Shown here: piece after piece, positions 46,926 through 58,520 of the stretch
Numbering within the stretch: the first letter of the stretch is position 1
How the letters are laid out: each line of letters starts with the position of its first letter
Position numbers and translations under genes: made by a program
Assembly: GCA_036785705.1 (NCBI GenBank)
Contig: JAWUZG010000015.1
Span: 3,673,001 to 3,737,000 of the forward strand
Source: Acanthornis magna
Taxonomy: Eukaryota > Chordata > Aves > Passeriformes > Acanthizidae
Reading direction: 5' to 3'
DNA length: 64,000 nt
The notes under the pieces: generated by a model
Told to the model about the DNA's origin: nothing
What the model saw: the letters and a program-made list of their open reading frames with translations, nothing else
Databases searched by the model: none

Positions 46926-49810
46926 CCTGAGTGGATGTTATTCAGGCTCAAGTACCTGAATAGCATCCCATTCACATTTTGCTGGCAGTGGTGAATTTAC
47001 CCGGTATCTCCTGAGGGAAGAATGAGAAATTGAGGCAAAGGGGTGGAATAGAATTGCCCACAAACACATAAAAATCTGTGGCTAAGGTGGAAATCCAATT
47101 AAGCTCCTCTGAGGCTACTCCTGGGACAGATTTTTGTGTTTTGAAACCACAGCTGAGCAGTACCCAGTGCTCCCCTCAAGGAACCTGACTTAGAGGGTCA
47201 TGATGAATTTTCTCTTGAAATCCAGGTGAATAAAAGCCCACAGTCATTGAGGAATGCTGCCACAGGCTGTTTCTCTGGAATTGCCCATTGGCAGGGCCTG
47301 GTCTGGGGTACCTGTGTGGCACAGCTGGGCCAAGGGCAGGCTGGGCATCACTGGGGATGAGTGTCCTCCCCTGGGCTGGGGCTCTCAGCCCTCCCTGACT
47401 GCTCCAGAGCAGGAGCTTGGGGCTGCCTCCTCCACACATGAAGTGAGAACGTTGCCTCCTTGCCTTTTGGGTGTCTTCTGGGTTTAAAAACACTTCCAAA
47501 AAGTTGTGATGCTCACGTACCTTTCCCTTGCACGCTCTGGCAGCATCTGTTGGCACCACGAGGCTCTGCTTTTGCAACTTCTCCAAGGTAAGGGCTTCTC
47601 TGCAGGAACTTAAGGGGCTGCAGTTTGTTCCTGTGTGAAGGAGCATCTCCTGCCTCCAGTTTCTCCTTTGGAACCCTGTGTGGGTGCCTAAAGAAAGCTT
47701 GGCTTGCCAGGACTGCTTTGTGTGCAGCAGGAAGAGGTAGGGCCCAGGGTTTGTAGGTGATGTAGGTGATAGGCTTAGGTCTTCAGTTGGAAGAAATATT
47801 GTGAGGAAGAACATGGGATGAAAGGCTGATTTAGGGAGGTGGAAAAATGGAAGCAGAGGGGAGGGGATGAGGAGAAGAGCATTAAATTCTTTACTGGGAA
47901 TTTAGGAGAAAGCACAGAACCCCAGAAACTGCGTGCTGCTGGTGTTCAGTTTGCTCTTCACACTTGCTCCCAGCAGAACCCAAGCAAACTAAATTGGGAG
48001 CCATTGGCAGTAACAGCCAGACTCGCTTTAATATAGTCCTGGAAGGCTCTGCAGTGCAGCACCTCTGCACTAATTTAGCTCTTTGTCAATAAAATGAGCT
48101 GCTGTGATGTCTCTAGTAACTGAGCTGGCTCCTTGACCCCGCTGGGTTGAGCTGCATTGAGTTTGGGTGGCACAGCTTGGCTCAAGTGAGGCATGCAAGG
48201 AGGGAGACCTGGGGAATCTCACTGTCCATCTTTTTGGTTTGTTACTTCTCTCCATACATCTTACAGCTTCTTTTAGCTGCAGGTAGCTCTCCCTGCAGTG
48301 TGAGCAGCTATTGCATTTTGCAGAGTACCCCAGATAACGACAAGAGATCTTTTTCCTAAAGAAAACTTATCCCAGTAGAGGTCTAATCCAATATATTCAT
48401 ATGACAAGCAGTTGAAGCCTTGAAAATGTCTAGCTAGATCAAAGATTCAATTAAATCCAGCCCAGTTCTAGGTGTACTTCCTAATTAAAGTATTTGACAT
48501 CCGCACAGACATAAATATTTATGCTTAGTAGAACCTATCCCAAACAGCAAAACAAATTACTCTGACAACATGGAAAGCATGAATGCTCTCCATGGTTCTA
48601 TTATCTGCACAAATAGCTTAAGTTTCAGCAGGTGTCATTTTATAAACCGTGGAAGAAGCTGTCAGCTGTGTTTGGAAGAAGGCTGACAGTATGAGGGAAG
48701 GTGATAGTTTTAGTGGGAATGGAACAAGAATTCTGCAAGCAGCATTGTGGGCCCAATTCTCACCTCGCTTTCTTAGACTCAACAATCTGGGCCATATTAT
48801 CAAAGATTTGATGTCCTTTTACCTTGCCTGGGTCCCACAGGACCCTGACAGCACATACAGATGTGGCAATAGACTGTTTTTACCTTGGGAATTGTGAATA
48901 GTTGTTTGGTGGGCTCCATGTTGCTGCCTCTCATGCTCTGGCCAAGAGCCTCAGCCAGATATGTGCTATACTTCCATGTTTCCTGGCTTTCTAACAAATC
49001 CAGAAACCGTCCAGTCCCTCATAAATTCCAGTGTTATCAACCCATAATTCCTGCAGCCCCACAGTCTAGTACAGACAAAATATTTTGGGGCTGTGTTTTG
49101 CTGCTTGCTTTGGAAGTTGAAGTTACTGGCATGAGCAGAGTTCTTAATTTATAGCGTTAGTTAATTTTCCCTGGAGACTCAGGATCCTAAACTCTCCCAG
49201 TTCTGTGTTTTGGGCCCTATGAAATGGCATAATGAGGGTGGTCATGATTTAGCATTCTTCTGGTTGGTGTAAACAAGGGATTTTGGATTTGGAAAGACCC
49301 CAGTGTTCAAACAAAAAAATAAATCTCAGAAGAAGGGTTCAGAACAAAGATGCATACAAGATTAGGTGTTTCTGCTTTGTTTACCAGCCTTCATTTAACC
49401 CCTAATTTTTGTTTTCCCCCATGCTTTACTGTTGAAAATAGGATTAAAAAAGCAAACCCAGATCTGGGGATGTCTCATAGAACAGAACACACTTGCATTT
49501 ATTTTATTTATTTAGCAACAGACATGTATTTTTAAAGGAGTCAATAATCACTCACATCCCTGCTGCCAAGCAGGAAGAACACCAGTCATAAATACTGTAA
49601 CAGACTTGATGCCAGGTGAGCATCTACATATTTTTTCCATTTACCTCCCTTTGTGCTGGTGATGCTCCAGAATCCCAGAAAACTAACTCTCTTCCCATCC
49701 TCCCCTCTGCTTCTGTGGTCACTTAGGGAGTGGCCACCCCTTTATCCAGCCCACCTGGGCTGTTCCCTGTGTGAATATCCCAAGCTCTCATGTTGGCCTC
49801 TGCTCCATGG
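46926..49810. other. Noncoding DNA; holds the longest open frame of the window
   Basis: A 212-codon minus-strand frame covers 47176-47814, in a GC-richer patch. Its peptide is rich in Ser, Pro, Leu and Gln, has no signal peptide or membrane segment that I trust, and resembles no family I know. Chance is the best explanation. An imperfect GTAGGTGAT pair lies near 47755-47770. Confidence 0.5.
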
Positions 49811-49977
49811 GAATATCTAAGCTCAGTTGGATGGAGGATATTAGTTAGAGCTCTGGGTAGAGAGAGAACTGGGATTTAGAAGTTTGAAACTGCCAAAGGA
49901 AAAATATTTACTTGCTGATTTCCCTCAAATCAGGTGTTCCCACGTCCCTCTTCAGGTGGCTTTTAAAAGAATCCAAG
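49811..49977 (+). repeat. Inverted-repeat copy A of unidentified element
   Basis: The core at 49821-49963 matches the reverse complement of 56953-57095 at 136 of 143 positions without a gap (seven substitutions, five of them transitions). Weaker similarity extends about 10 bases leftward and 14 bases rightward. It matches no repeat family I recognise, and no terminal inverted repeats or target-site duplications are obvious. Both copies contain a short frame starting MLISLKSGVP, which is simply the shared sequence. Confidence 0.9.
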
Positions 49978-52374
49978 CCACCCGTGGTGCTGCCAGCTCA
50001 GAGCAGGGCAAAGGAGAGGCAAGACAGGGATGTCCCTGGGAAAAACTCCATTTGTGTCCCTTTCCCCACACACATTTGGAAGAACACAGTGTATAGACAC
50101 CCCTGAGGAGATGTTTATCAGTGCAGGGTGGAAATCCCGCCCAGGCTTTGGGCAGGCAGCGTTTTCAGGAGCTGTTACACTGGGGCTGTGTAGCTGCTTA
50201 GTGTTAACATTGCCCTGTGAGCATTGGGGGAATTGGTGTAAATCTTCCCAGAATGGAGAGCGAGTTTCATCTTGTTTGACACACTTTCCTGATAAGAGCT
50301 GCTGGGAAAATACTTCAGTTTTCTTGTCAGACCGAGCTCGCTGAGCCGCCAGGAGAGACTCTGAATCCATGCGGTCCTGAAAAAGAAATTTAAAAAGGCA
50401 CGCTGTGGAGGGGGGAACAGTGATGTGTGAAAAGGCTGAACACCAGGGGCAACTTTCTGAAGTATGGACAAGTGTAAAAGCATGTGGAAATCTCTCTTTG
50501 GCTCTTCCTGACAAAGAAAGGTGAAGATTTTAATTTCCTCTGTGATTCCTGGTTGCTGTTGCTGGCTCCCAGCTGTGCCTCCAGGTGGGGCTGAGCTGTT
50601 TGGCCCTGTCTGAAATTTGCAGCAGCCAAAAACAGCATACAAGGGACCTGTTCACCTGGAGAAACTTTGGAGGACCAAGGTGACTCAAATGATGCTGTGT
50701 AGTTTAACGACAATAAGAAAAAGGACATAAAACCAGTACAGGAATGTGCTTTTTTTGAGTTATGGGTTTTTTTGCTTGGTGTTTTTTAGGGGTTTTTTTG
50801 GGCTGAAGAGGTTTATATTCATTGTAGCTTAGTCCCACAGCAAATCTGTTCCTCATGTAATAGTTGGTGTTCCCATGCATCCCAGGATCTCTGATAATCC
50901 CACTGATGCTTCTTGGAATCACAGTCTGTATTGCAGAATATGTTGTTTTGCAAGTGCGTGAGTGTGTGCCAGCAAACACAGAGGCTTCTGTTCTGAAAAT
51001 CCAAAGCTTGGATAATTTTTGAGCTCTTTTTGTGTGCATGAGGTTAAACATTGGTCTAATTTTTGGTGGAAAACCTGCACTAAAATTTCATGTCAACCTA
51101 TGTTGCAAACCACAGCCTGTTCATGGGTTAGAGAGGACTTTATGGCTGGTTTTTGACTGAAGTTCTTTCAGACTCTGAAATTCAAGGGTTGCAAGCTCAG
51201 ATAAAAGCAAACAGACTTTCCATGAACCACAGTGAACTGAAGCCATTATTTTCAGCAAAACTCACACTGAGTGTGTTCAGCCCTGAACTGCATTGACTCC
51301 AGCAGAGAGTGAGCATTTGCTGTGAAACAATTGTGGATGTTTATTTTTGGCATCCTGAAAACCCAGCCATGAGCATAGGTGTGTTGTGAGGATTTATTTG
51401 CCACCTGAGCTGCAAAGTATGTTCTGTGTATCCCGCACAAGAGAGAAATTAAAACATGAGTGTGGAGAGGGATATGTTTTTGTGATCTTATCTCTGTGAA
51501 GCAGGAAATGCATCTTCAAAAACTGCGAACATTTCTTTTCCATCTGAGTTTCTAGTTGCAAGAAAGGATAAATACTTGTGAAAGAACACACTCGTGACAG
51601 ACACACACAGTGACAAACTTTTAAAAAATACATGTCCCTAATTTTCTGAGCAGCTGTTTAAAACTAGATACATGTCAAAAATTACCTTAGTGATGTCAGC
51701 TCAGCCTTTTGCATTTTTCACTACCTGTCCCTGGGCAAATTCTGATCCACCGCCCTGCACAATCAGAGATGTGTTTCTTCTACAAATTAAAGTAGTTAAG
51801 CAAAATGGGAGCTTGAATGGAAAAGTTTATAAATTAGCTATGAAGTTCTGTAAACATGTTTGCTGCTTTTTTTTTATATTTAATTGCAGCTCTAAATGTT
51901 TAATTCGGAGATTTCAGCAGCAGACATAGCTAAGGGTTCTGATGGGGCTGCTGCAGCACAGCCTCCTGTCTGTCAAATGGACAGTGCTCCCAGAAAAAAC
52001 AGCCCAGATTCCCCAAAAGACATCCGTGTCAAATTGATGATGAGCTTGACTGGCATCTTAGAAAGATCTTGAGATGGCAAGATTAACCCTCAAGTGCCCT
52101 GGGAGGCAAAGGGCACGGCATTTGAAAGGAGGGCCACACACAGGACCTGGCAGGTGGAAAAACCTGCAAGACTCAGCTAAATGCAAGTCTTCTTCAGAAG
52201 TGCTAACTTTGGAGCTGGGAGAGGGCATGCAGGTAATGCTGTCGGCTCTCTCTGGCTTTCCTTGGGGTGGTACAGGTTTTGAGGAGGTATTTTCTATGGA
52301 AATAGCCACCGTGGAGTGTTTCATGGAAGTTATTACATGAATGCTTTTCAGGCAATATGTTGGAAGGTCCCAAG
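49978..52374. other. Noncoding DNA, no gene seen
   Basis: Minus-strand frames of 183 codons (49963-50514) and 155 codons (50175-50642) overlap each other in different frames and have no recognisable product. A G/T-rich low-complexity tract lies at 50748-50802. No other repeat was recognised. Confidence 0.55.
50748..50802. repeat. T/G-rich low-complexity tract
   Basis: T6-T7 runs separated by GGG and GGTG words, similar in character to 35603-35673 and 38318-38351 and with the same strand bias. Confidence 0.7.
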
Positions 52375-52850
52375 CACAGAATCTCAGAATATGCTGAGCT
52401 GGAAGGGACCCACAAGGATCATAAAGTCCAGACCCTGGCTCTTTGCAGAACAACACCAAAAATCTCACCCTGTCCCTGAGGGCATTGTCCAAACACTCCT
52501 GGAGCTCTGGCAGCCTTGGAGATGTAACCACTGCTCTGGGGAGCCTGGGCAGTGCCCAGCAGTCTCTGGGGGAGAACCTTTTCCTGATATCCAACCTAAC
52601 CTTCCCCTGGCACAGCTCCAGGAGGGGTCCTGTCCCTGTCACAGAGACCAAAGCTGTCCCTTGGGAGGAGCTGCAGACCCTGGTGAGCTGACCCCATCTG
52701 CTCTGGCCTCACTACTCCTTGTATGGCTTCCCCTCTAGACCCTTCACACCTCAGTGCTCCTCCTTTGGGCACTCTTTAAGAAATTTATATATTTCTTATA
52801 CTGTGGTGTCCAAAACTGCACCCAGGACTCGAGGTGAGGCAGCACGAGCA
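52375..52850 (-). mobile_element. CR1 LINE fragment (5 of 5), longest, with ORF2 tail
   Basis: The 3' edge is at CAGAATCTCAGAATATGCTG, followed by AGCTGGAAGGGACCCACAAG and GGGCATTGTCCAAACACTCC, then GAACCTTTTCCTGATATCCA. Next come a TATGGCTTCCCCTCTAGACC block and finally CCAAAACTGCACCCAGGACT with CGAGGTGAGG. This is the CR1 order read from the minus strand, reaching well into ORF2. On the minus strand, 52450-52651 still reads as a CR1 ORF2 C-terminus (VRLDIRKRFSPRD, then a LPRAVV-like motif). Upstream ORF2 is broken by indels and the reverse-transcriptase core is absent. Confidence 0.92.
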
Positions 52851-55005
52851 CATTCTCCTGCTTTTCTCCAAACTGGAGAAATCCATCACAACCGACCATT
52901 GGTGCTTCTCTGGTGCCACCAGATACTAATGAGCCACCTTAAAAATTCAACAGCCTCTCCTTAATGTGGCCCTGGAGGAAAATAAAGAACACGAAAGACC
53001 AACAATTGCCCTGATAGTGAAGGGAGAGCATCTCCCTGTGTTTGAGTTCTCCTGAGTTTGAATTTCTGTGCTAGTGTGGTGTCAGCAGTGTGGGATGGAA
53101 GGAGCCAGTTCCTCCACTGGTGTGTACTGGTGGATCTCTGCTGCTGTCATTGGAGCAAGAGTTATTTACACCAGAGGAAGAGCTGACCTTCATAAATTGT
53201 AAATAGTCCTTGACAGAAATATGTACCCGTGGCCTTGTCAGCTCTCAAAGGTTTTGTCGGTGTTGGTCTGCTGGTAAATGTCCTGGCAAACTTCCCCAGC
53301 AGAGCCAGCAAAATCCTGTCCTTCCTGGCCTCGTGTCCCAACACCTCCCATCGCAGTAAGAAACCCCCACAGAGTCATCTGACCCAGAGTGAATTCTGCT
53401 GCTGTGATTGCATCCATGGCATGGTTGTGTTGCTCAGAAATTGTGTGTTCCTGTATTTCTCCGTGTCTGGATTCTTAGCGAAATTGTGCCTTGTAGGTAT
53501 GACTTGAGGTCTGTAGTAACTCCACCACTGGAAGTAGTTGACTGTCTCGGTGAATTTAGCTTTCTTCTCAAGGTTTGCCAATGTTTCTAGAGCTGTGAAA
53601 AAACCCCACACATTCTGGTCATAAAGAGATAAGCATGTACCTTTTACACCTTATTTTTAGGTCTTATAAAAATATAGAGGAAGGCAAAGATTTGGGGTTT
53701 TCTCTCATGATAGTCACTGGCCTCAGTTTGAAAATAGTCTTTGGAAACCAAGTGTAAATTGTGTGCAAGTCTTATGTTGCTTGTGGTGTTATGACAGCAT
53801 TAGAGCCCCCTGTGCTTTCCCTGTTTTCTTGGGAATTAATCAAAGTGTGCTTGACATTTTCCGAGGATCAAAATAGATATTTAATAGTGGATAAATACTG
53901 AGATTGTTTTATTCCTAAAAATGAGCAATAAATTGCCTAGAAATAGTCGCTGAGAATGTAAAAATTATTTAATACCTATTAGGCAGAAGCTGATGGACCT
54001 CAAGGCACTTTATTAACAAGGAACACGGCTCCCACGTAGTGTTGTGATTGATATGAGTGTCTCCACGTACAGATGTGAAATACTAATGGAGGCTTCAGGA
54101 GAAGAGTTAGGGCTCTCCTGGGGATTTATCACATTGCTTTTCAGACTGGGGAGAAGCAGAAGTTAACAGTGAGTTGTAAAGGCTGTTGCAGGTTTTCTCA
54201 CCCACTGTATATATTCATTTAAGGGACAACAGGTTTATTGAAGAGGAAATGTACTTGGAAAATATGGAGTTTTATGGAAAAAATGCATTCAGAAAAAATT
54301 GAGGACGCACGAAGGCCAAGTGGGAGCTTCTCAGAGTAGAGATCCCCTGAGTTTCCAAGTTTCTTTTGGGCTTGCAGGATGAGATCAGGTGTAAACAGAA
54401 CTGGAAGCTGTAAATTGGGCTGGCAAATGCAGCTCTGCAGCCTTCAGAGAGCCCTCCTGACAGCAGGGATGGTGAATCAGGAGATTCAGGAGAATCCCTG
54501 AGAGCCAGGGCATGAGCAGCAGCCTTTGGAGATAAATGCTCCCTATCGCTCTGCTCACTGGGATCATAAATACAGGTGAGCAGAGGGTTATCCTCTGCTC
54601 TGGCCCCGTGTGAGGACATCCACCAGCTCTGGGTTTGTTAATATCTCAAAGTTCTGAACTGGCACAGACCACAGTGGTTTACAGCAAGTGAATTAGATCA
54701 ATTAATTTCCAACACAAACCTAATGGGCATTTTAGAAAAGGATTTAATGTCTCATTTACTCTCTACAGTTATCTTGTTAAATGCCAATTAAGTATCTAAA
54801 TATTTCTTACAACCTTAATGAATTACAATATAATAAGTAATAAATGATCACTAGTTTTTGCTAACATGCTGAAGTCTGCTGTTAACTTGAGAAAGTGAAC
54901 ATTAAATTTTCTTAGGACAGTTGTTTGTGCCAGTGCAAGAATTATTTTTAATAACACTGTAAGGTTTAAGTAACATAACTGCTAGAGAACAGTCTTGTTT
55001 TTTTC

Positions 55006-55024
55006 TTTTTTTTTTTTTTTTTTT
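55006..55024. repeat. Poly-T run (T19)
   Basis: The longest homopolymer in the window, preceded by a T7-C interruption at 54998-55005. No element body was recognised on either side. Confidence 0.85.
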
Positions 55025-56081
55025 GGTCTGGTAGGATAATGTCAACAAGAAAAAGTTGAGATTGCCCTTTAAAGGTCATATGTTGGAATAAGTTTTTAAA
55101 CTTATTTTTTCTCCTAAATTTTGCAAATACTTCTGTTTCTTCCAACTAATTGCTGATGTAATTAACCCCATTTTCACATGCAATTGCCCAGCTAAACTGA
55201 AAATCTGGCTGCACATTTTCAAGCTGATGAAAATATTATTGTGGAATTTCAGAGCGCAGTAGCACAGGTATATTTTTCCAGGAGTATTTGATGTCCTCTA
55301 AAAACATCTGTGACTTTTTAATTTTTTTTATTATTTGCATAAACCACCACAGAATATATATGAGTACGCAGGTAGAAACACAATACTTGTAGGTGATTTC
55401 TCCCCCATTTCTATTTGGGCTCCATCCTTTCTTTCTATTATTTGAGAACCATATGCAAACATCAAAGAGGTGATTTTTAATCAATCCTTTCTCTTATCCT
55501 CAAAGAGAAAGAAATCTTACTCATTTTTGGGGGTTTTGCCAAGGTGAGAGGTGCATAAAGGGCAGGATCATGTATGCAGGGTCAGGTGGGGCAGTGCAAA
55601 GGATTCCCCACGCCTGTAACCCATGGAATGAATCCTGGGCTGCGCAGATTCCACAATAATGATGCTCTTGGGTTCTAGACCTATTACAGTGAAAGATCTT
55701 CCACTCTTCAGAGGCCTTGGTCCTTCTGATGAAGTGAACGTGAATAAATTAACTCTTCGCAATGCAGAAGGGATTTATAGAGCCAGAAGGGGTGCTCCCC
55801 CTGGAATGACTGAGCACCCCAGTGCTGCCATCCCAGAGCAGCCTCAGTTTCCAGCAGGATGAAGTATCACAGCTGGGTTTTTGAGGAGTGGCTGAGTCTC
55901 CAGGGCTGTGTGGAGCTGCTGGGGCTGTGGGAGCTGTGCCTTACAGCAATGCCTGCAGCTTTCTGTTCCTACAGGAGAGCTGTTACCAAAACTGGTTTGT
56001 GGTCTTTGTGCTTTGTTCCAGCATTAGGGGCTCTTAGGAGTATTCTGCAGGTATTTGTCCTAAGCAGTGTCTCTGTGCATT

Positions 56082-56146
56082 GTATTAAAGAGAATGCAAA
56101 GGCATTTCATCTCCTATGCTGTATTAAAGAGAATGCAAAGGTATTT
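56082..56146. repeat. Direct repeat, two 26-base units 39 bases apart
   Basis: GTATTAAAGAGAATGCAAAG followed by GCATTT occurs at 56082-56107 and recurs with one change (GTATTT) at 56121-56146. This looks like a local tandem duplication with a period of 39 bases, an exact multiple of three; the 116-codon plus-strand frame crosses it but has no recognisable product. Confidence 0.85.
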
Positions 56147-56939
56147 CCAGAGTCTCTTTTCTTTGAGCATTGTCCTCCCTATTTATGTCAGCAATTAGTT
56201 TATTCTTAAAAGGAGGAAAATAGAAAAAACAGCACACAAGCACTCAAACTGTGCAGCTCCCTAAGTGCTTTTTTCCAATTTATGAAACAAACAAAACAAA
56301 AAAAATACCCTCCGAAGTTAAACTAATATGAAACAGCCCCAGCATTTGAACTTGTCGCACGAAGCTGGTTTAAATTTTAATGTGAGCTCTGGAGTAGATT
56401 TGTGTAAGGCAAGGTAAAGCAAGTCCCATGAAATATTGATTCTGTACATTTTCTTATGAATTTTTATACTCCAATTTAGTAAATTTTTCATCTCGCCTGC
56501 ACTTAGAGGTTGCCTATAAAGTCGTTACTACCAATTGTATTAACTGTTGTAAATAAATCATCTTGGTTTGGGCTATTTGTATGAACATGGGCCGACAGGG
56601 CCCGGTTTTGTTTGAGCTGTGGCATGTTACAGCCTTAGTCTGAAAGGGCTAAAAAGGGATTATCAAAATTTAAAATCCGTCATGGCACAGTGGCAGAGCT
56701 GCAAAGCCCAGGAGCATCTGTCAGAGGCAGGAATCTTCCTTCTGCATGTCCCACCCGGATCAGACAAAGCAGCAGGGAAGGCTCTCCAACAGGAAGGTTT
56801 TTTCCTGTTTTATGTCAGGGGAAAATGAGGTGGGGGGGACATTGCCACCTGTGTCCTTATACCCAGACTGACCCATTGAAGAGAAAAATAAAAGCTATAA
56901 AGTAATGTAATGCTTGGGTATAGCTTGACTTTGCAAGAG

Positions 56940-57105
56940 TGGGTTTTTTTTGAAAGCCACCTGAAGAGGGGCATGGGAACACCTGATTTGAGGGAAATCA
57001 GCAAGTAAATATTTTTCCTTTGGCAGTTTCAGACTGCTAAATCCCAGTTCTCTCTCTACCCAGAGCTCTAACTAATATCCTCCATCCAGCCTAGCCTAGA
57101 TGTTC
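56940..57105 (-). repeat. Inverted-repeat copy B of unidentified element
   Basis: Reverse-complement partner of 49811-49977, with a 143-base ungapped core at 56953-57095 that is 95 percent identical. The left edge on the plus strand abuts a T8 run (56944-56951), so the end of homology is slightly blurred. Flanks beyond the core are unrelated to those of copy A, which argues for two insertions of one element or a short inverted duplication rather than a large one. Confidence 0.9.
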
Positions 57106-58270
57106 ACACTGCCTCCTCATCTCTAATTATAACATATTAAGTGGGTAGGTAGGCAAGATTCTGTTCTACTTTGTGTCTTTGTATAAAACACAGTGGAATA
57201 TAGGTTTTCTGATGCCTTTCCTTTTAAAAGAAGTATTTTCAAAGCAACTTTTAAAACTTTACATTACATTCAGCTGAATAAGCTTAGTGATTTATTTCTG
57301 TGAGCTATTCCATTGGTGAGTCTGACTGCTTAACAGAAACACTCCATGAGAGGCTCAAGGTGTTCAAATGGTTTCCTTTACTAATGTTGAACCGTATTCC
57401 AATTAATGCTTTTTATTGTTTCTAATTTGCTTTTCAATCCTCCTCTTCTGTTAAGACTCTGACTCAGAGAACTTCAGCAGCACTCTGAGCTTAAGGCTGA
57501 TCATGTCTGGACTCTGTTGCAGCCACAAGCGCAGGCTGCGAGCTGTTAATGCTGTTGGAGCTCTTTGAGTCATAAATGTCAGCAATCATTTGATGAGGGC
57601 CTGACTTGAAGCAAGTTGTTGTATGTGCTTATACCCTGTAGTCTTGAGAGGTGCTTAAATAACTCCTTAAAGCTGGAGTGTATGCTTCAGTGTTCTGAAG
57701 ATGGATGACATGAATGTGGCTCACTGTGGTTGATGTATAAATAAGAACAGATGGTTTTTCCGGATCCTAGTTAATGGCAATTAAACTCTAATTTGTTATT
57801 TCATACAGAATAAATCTCTGTTAAATTTCTGGTTTTGTAAATATTCTGAAACAATGCTTTTTGAGATACTGTCATGAATGTTTGGGCTATTTTGAGATTA
57901 GCTTCATGGTAATTTAACAACAAAGCATACCAGGTACCCTTCTCCTGATTCTTGGTTGTCTATGTAAAATTTTCCAACGATTTTCTATTTCACCTACCTA
58001 TAAATAAAGATTATAAGTCATTTTCACAATAGCCCTAAGCATAACTTTTTTCATAAAATGAACTTGTTAATAAAAACAAATTTTGTATGTGTTTGGAGAT
58101 AACAGCAAAACAATTCATAACTGATGAAAATTCACTCAAAATTTGTAAATAATCCTTTCGCTTGTCCTCTCCTATCCAAGCTGAATCCTGCTCAGAAGCC
58201 AGCTGTGCTCTGTTGGTTTATGTGTTGCTTGTAGGTGGGTTTCTAAATACATTTAAAGCTTTTTTCAAAA
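57106..58270. other. Noncoding DNA, no gene seen
   Basis: AT-rich and unique. A CpG-bearing, repeat-free stretch around 57470-57560 has slight enhancer-like texture. No notable open frames. Confidence 0.5.
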
Positions 58271-58520
58271 TTCAGAATAACAATAATACACAAGGAAAAA
58301 CTCAACTATTTTTCTGTAGGAGCAGCGCCTCATTAGTTAAAGGCTCTCTGTTATAATCACCTCGTATTCCGTTTAATTTGCCCTCCGTGGCTGGAGCTGA
58401 CCTTTGGGCTGTCTGTATATCCTGAGTGTTTGTGTAAACAGGCAAGGGTCCCGTTAATTGCAGAGCCTTCCTCCCATTCAGCACAGCGATGTCCGGCCTC
58501 CTCTGATGGCCAAGGCGATA
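58271..58520. promoter_or_regulatory. Candidate conserved noncoding block
   Basis: Repeat-free segment containing AGCGCCTCATTAGTTAAAGG (58323-58342), GTTATAATCACC (58350-58361), TCCGTTTAATTTGCC (58368-58382), a forkhead-like GTGTAAACAGG (58432-58442) and CCGTTAATTGC (58451-58461). The right edge grades into a GC-rich, purine-rich segment crossed by several chance frames. Enhancer role inferred from word composition only. Confidence 0.3.

Larger units (their letters stand above)
52851..56939. other. Noncoding DNA, no gene seen
   Basis: Frames are at most 116 codons and unrecognisable. AT-rich DNA lies at 53870-53990 and 54710-54850. A T19 run is at 55006-55024 and a pair of 26-base direct repeats at 56082-56146. 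No further CR1 was recognised. Confidence 0.55.

Noticed and set aside
49963..50514. 183-codon minus-strand frame
   Set aside because: It overlaps another long frame (50175-50642) in a different phase, has no recognisable motifs, and begins inside the unidentified repeat copy A.
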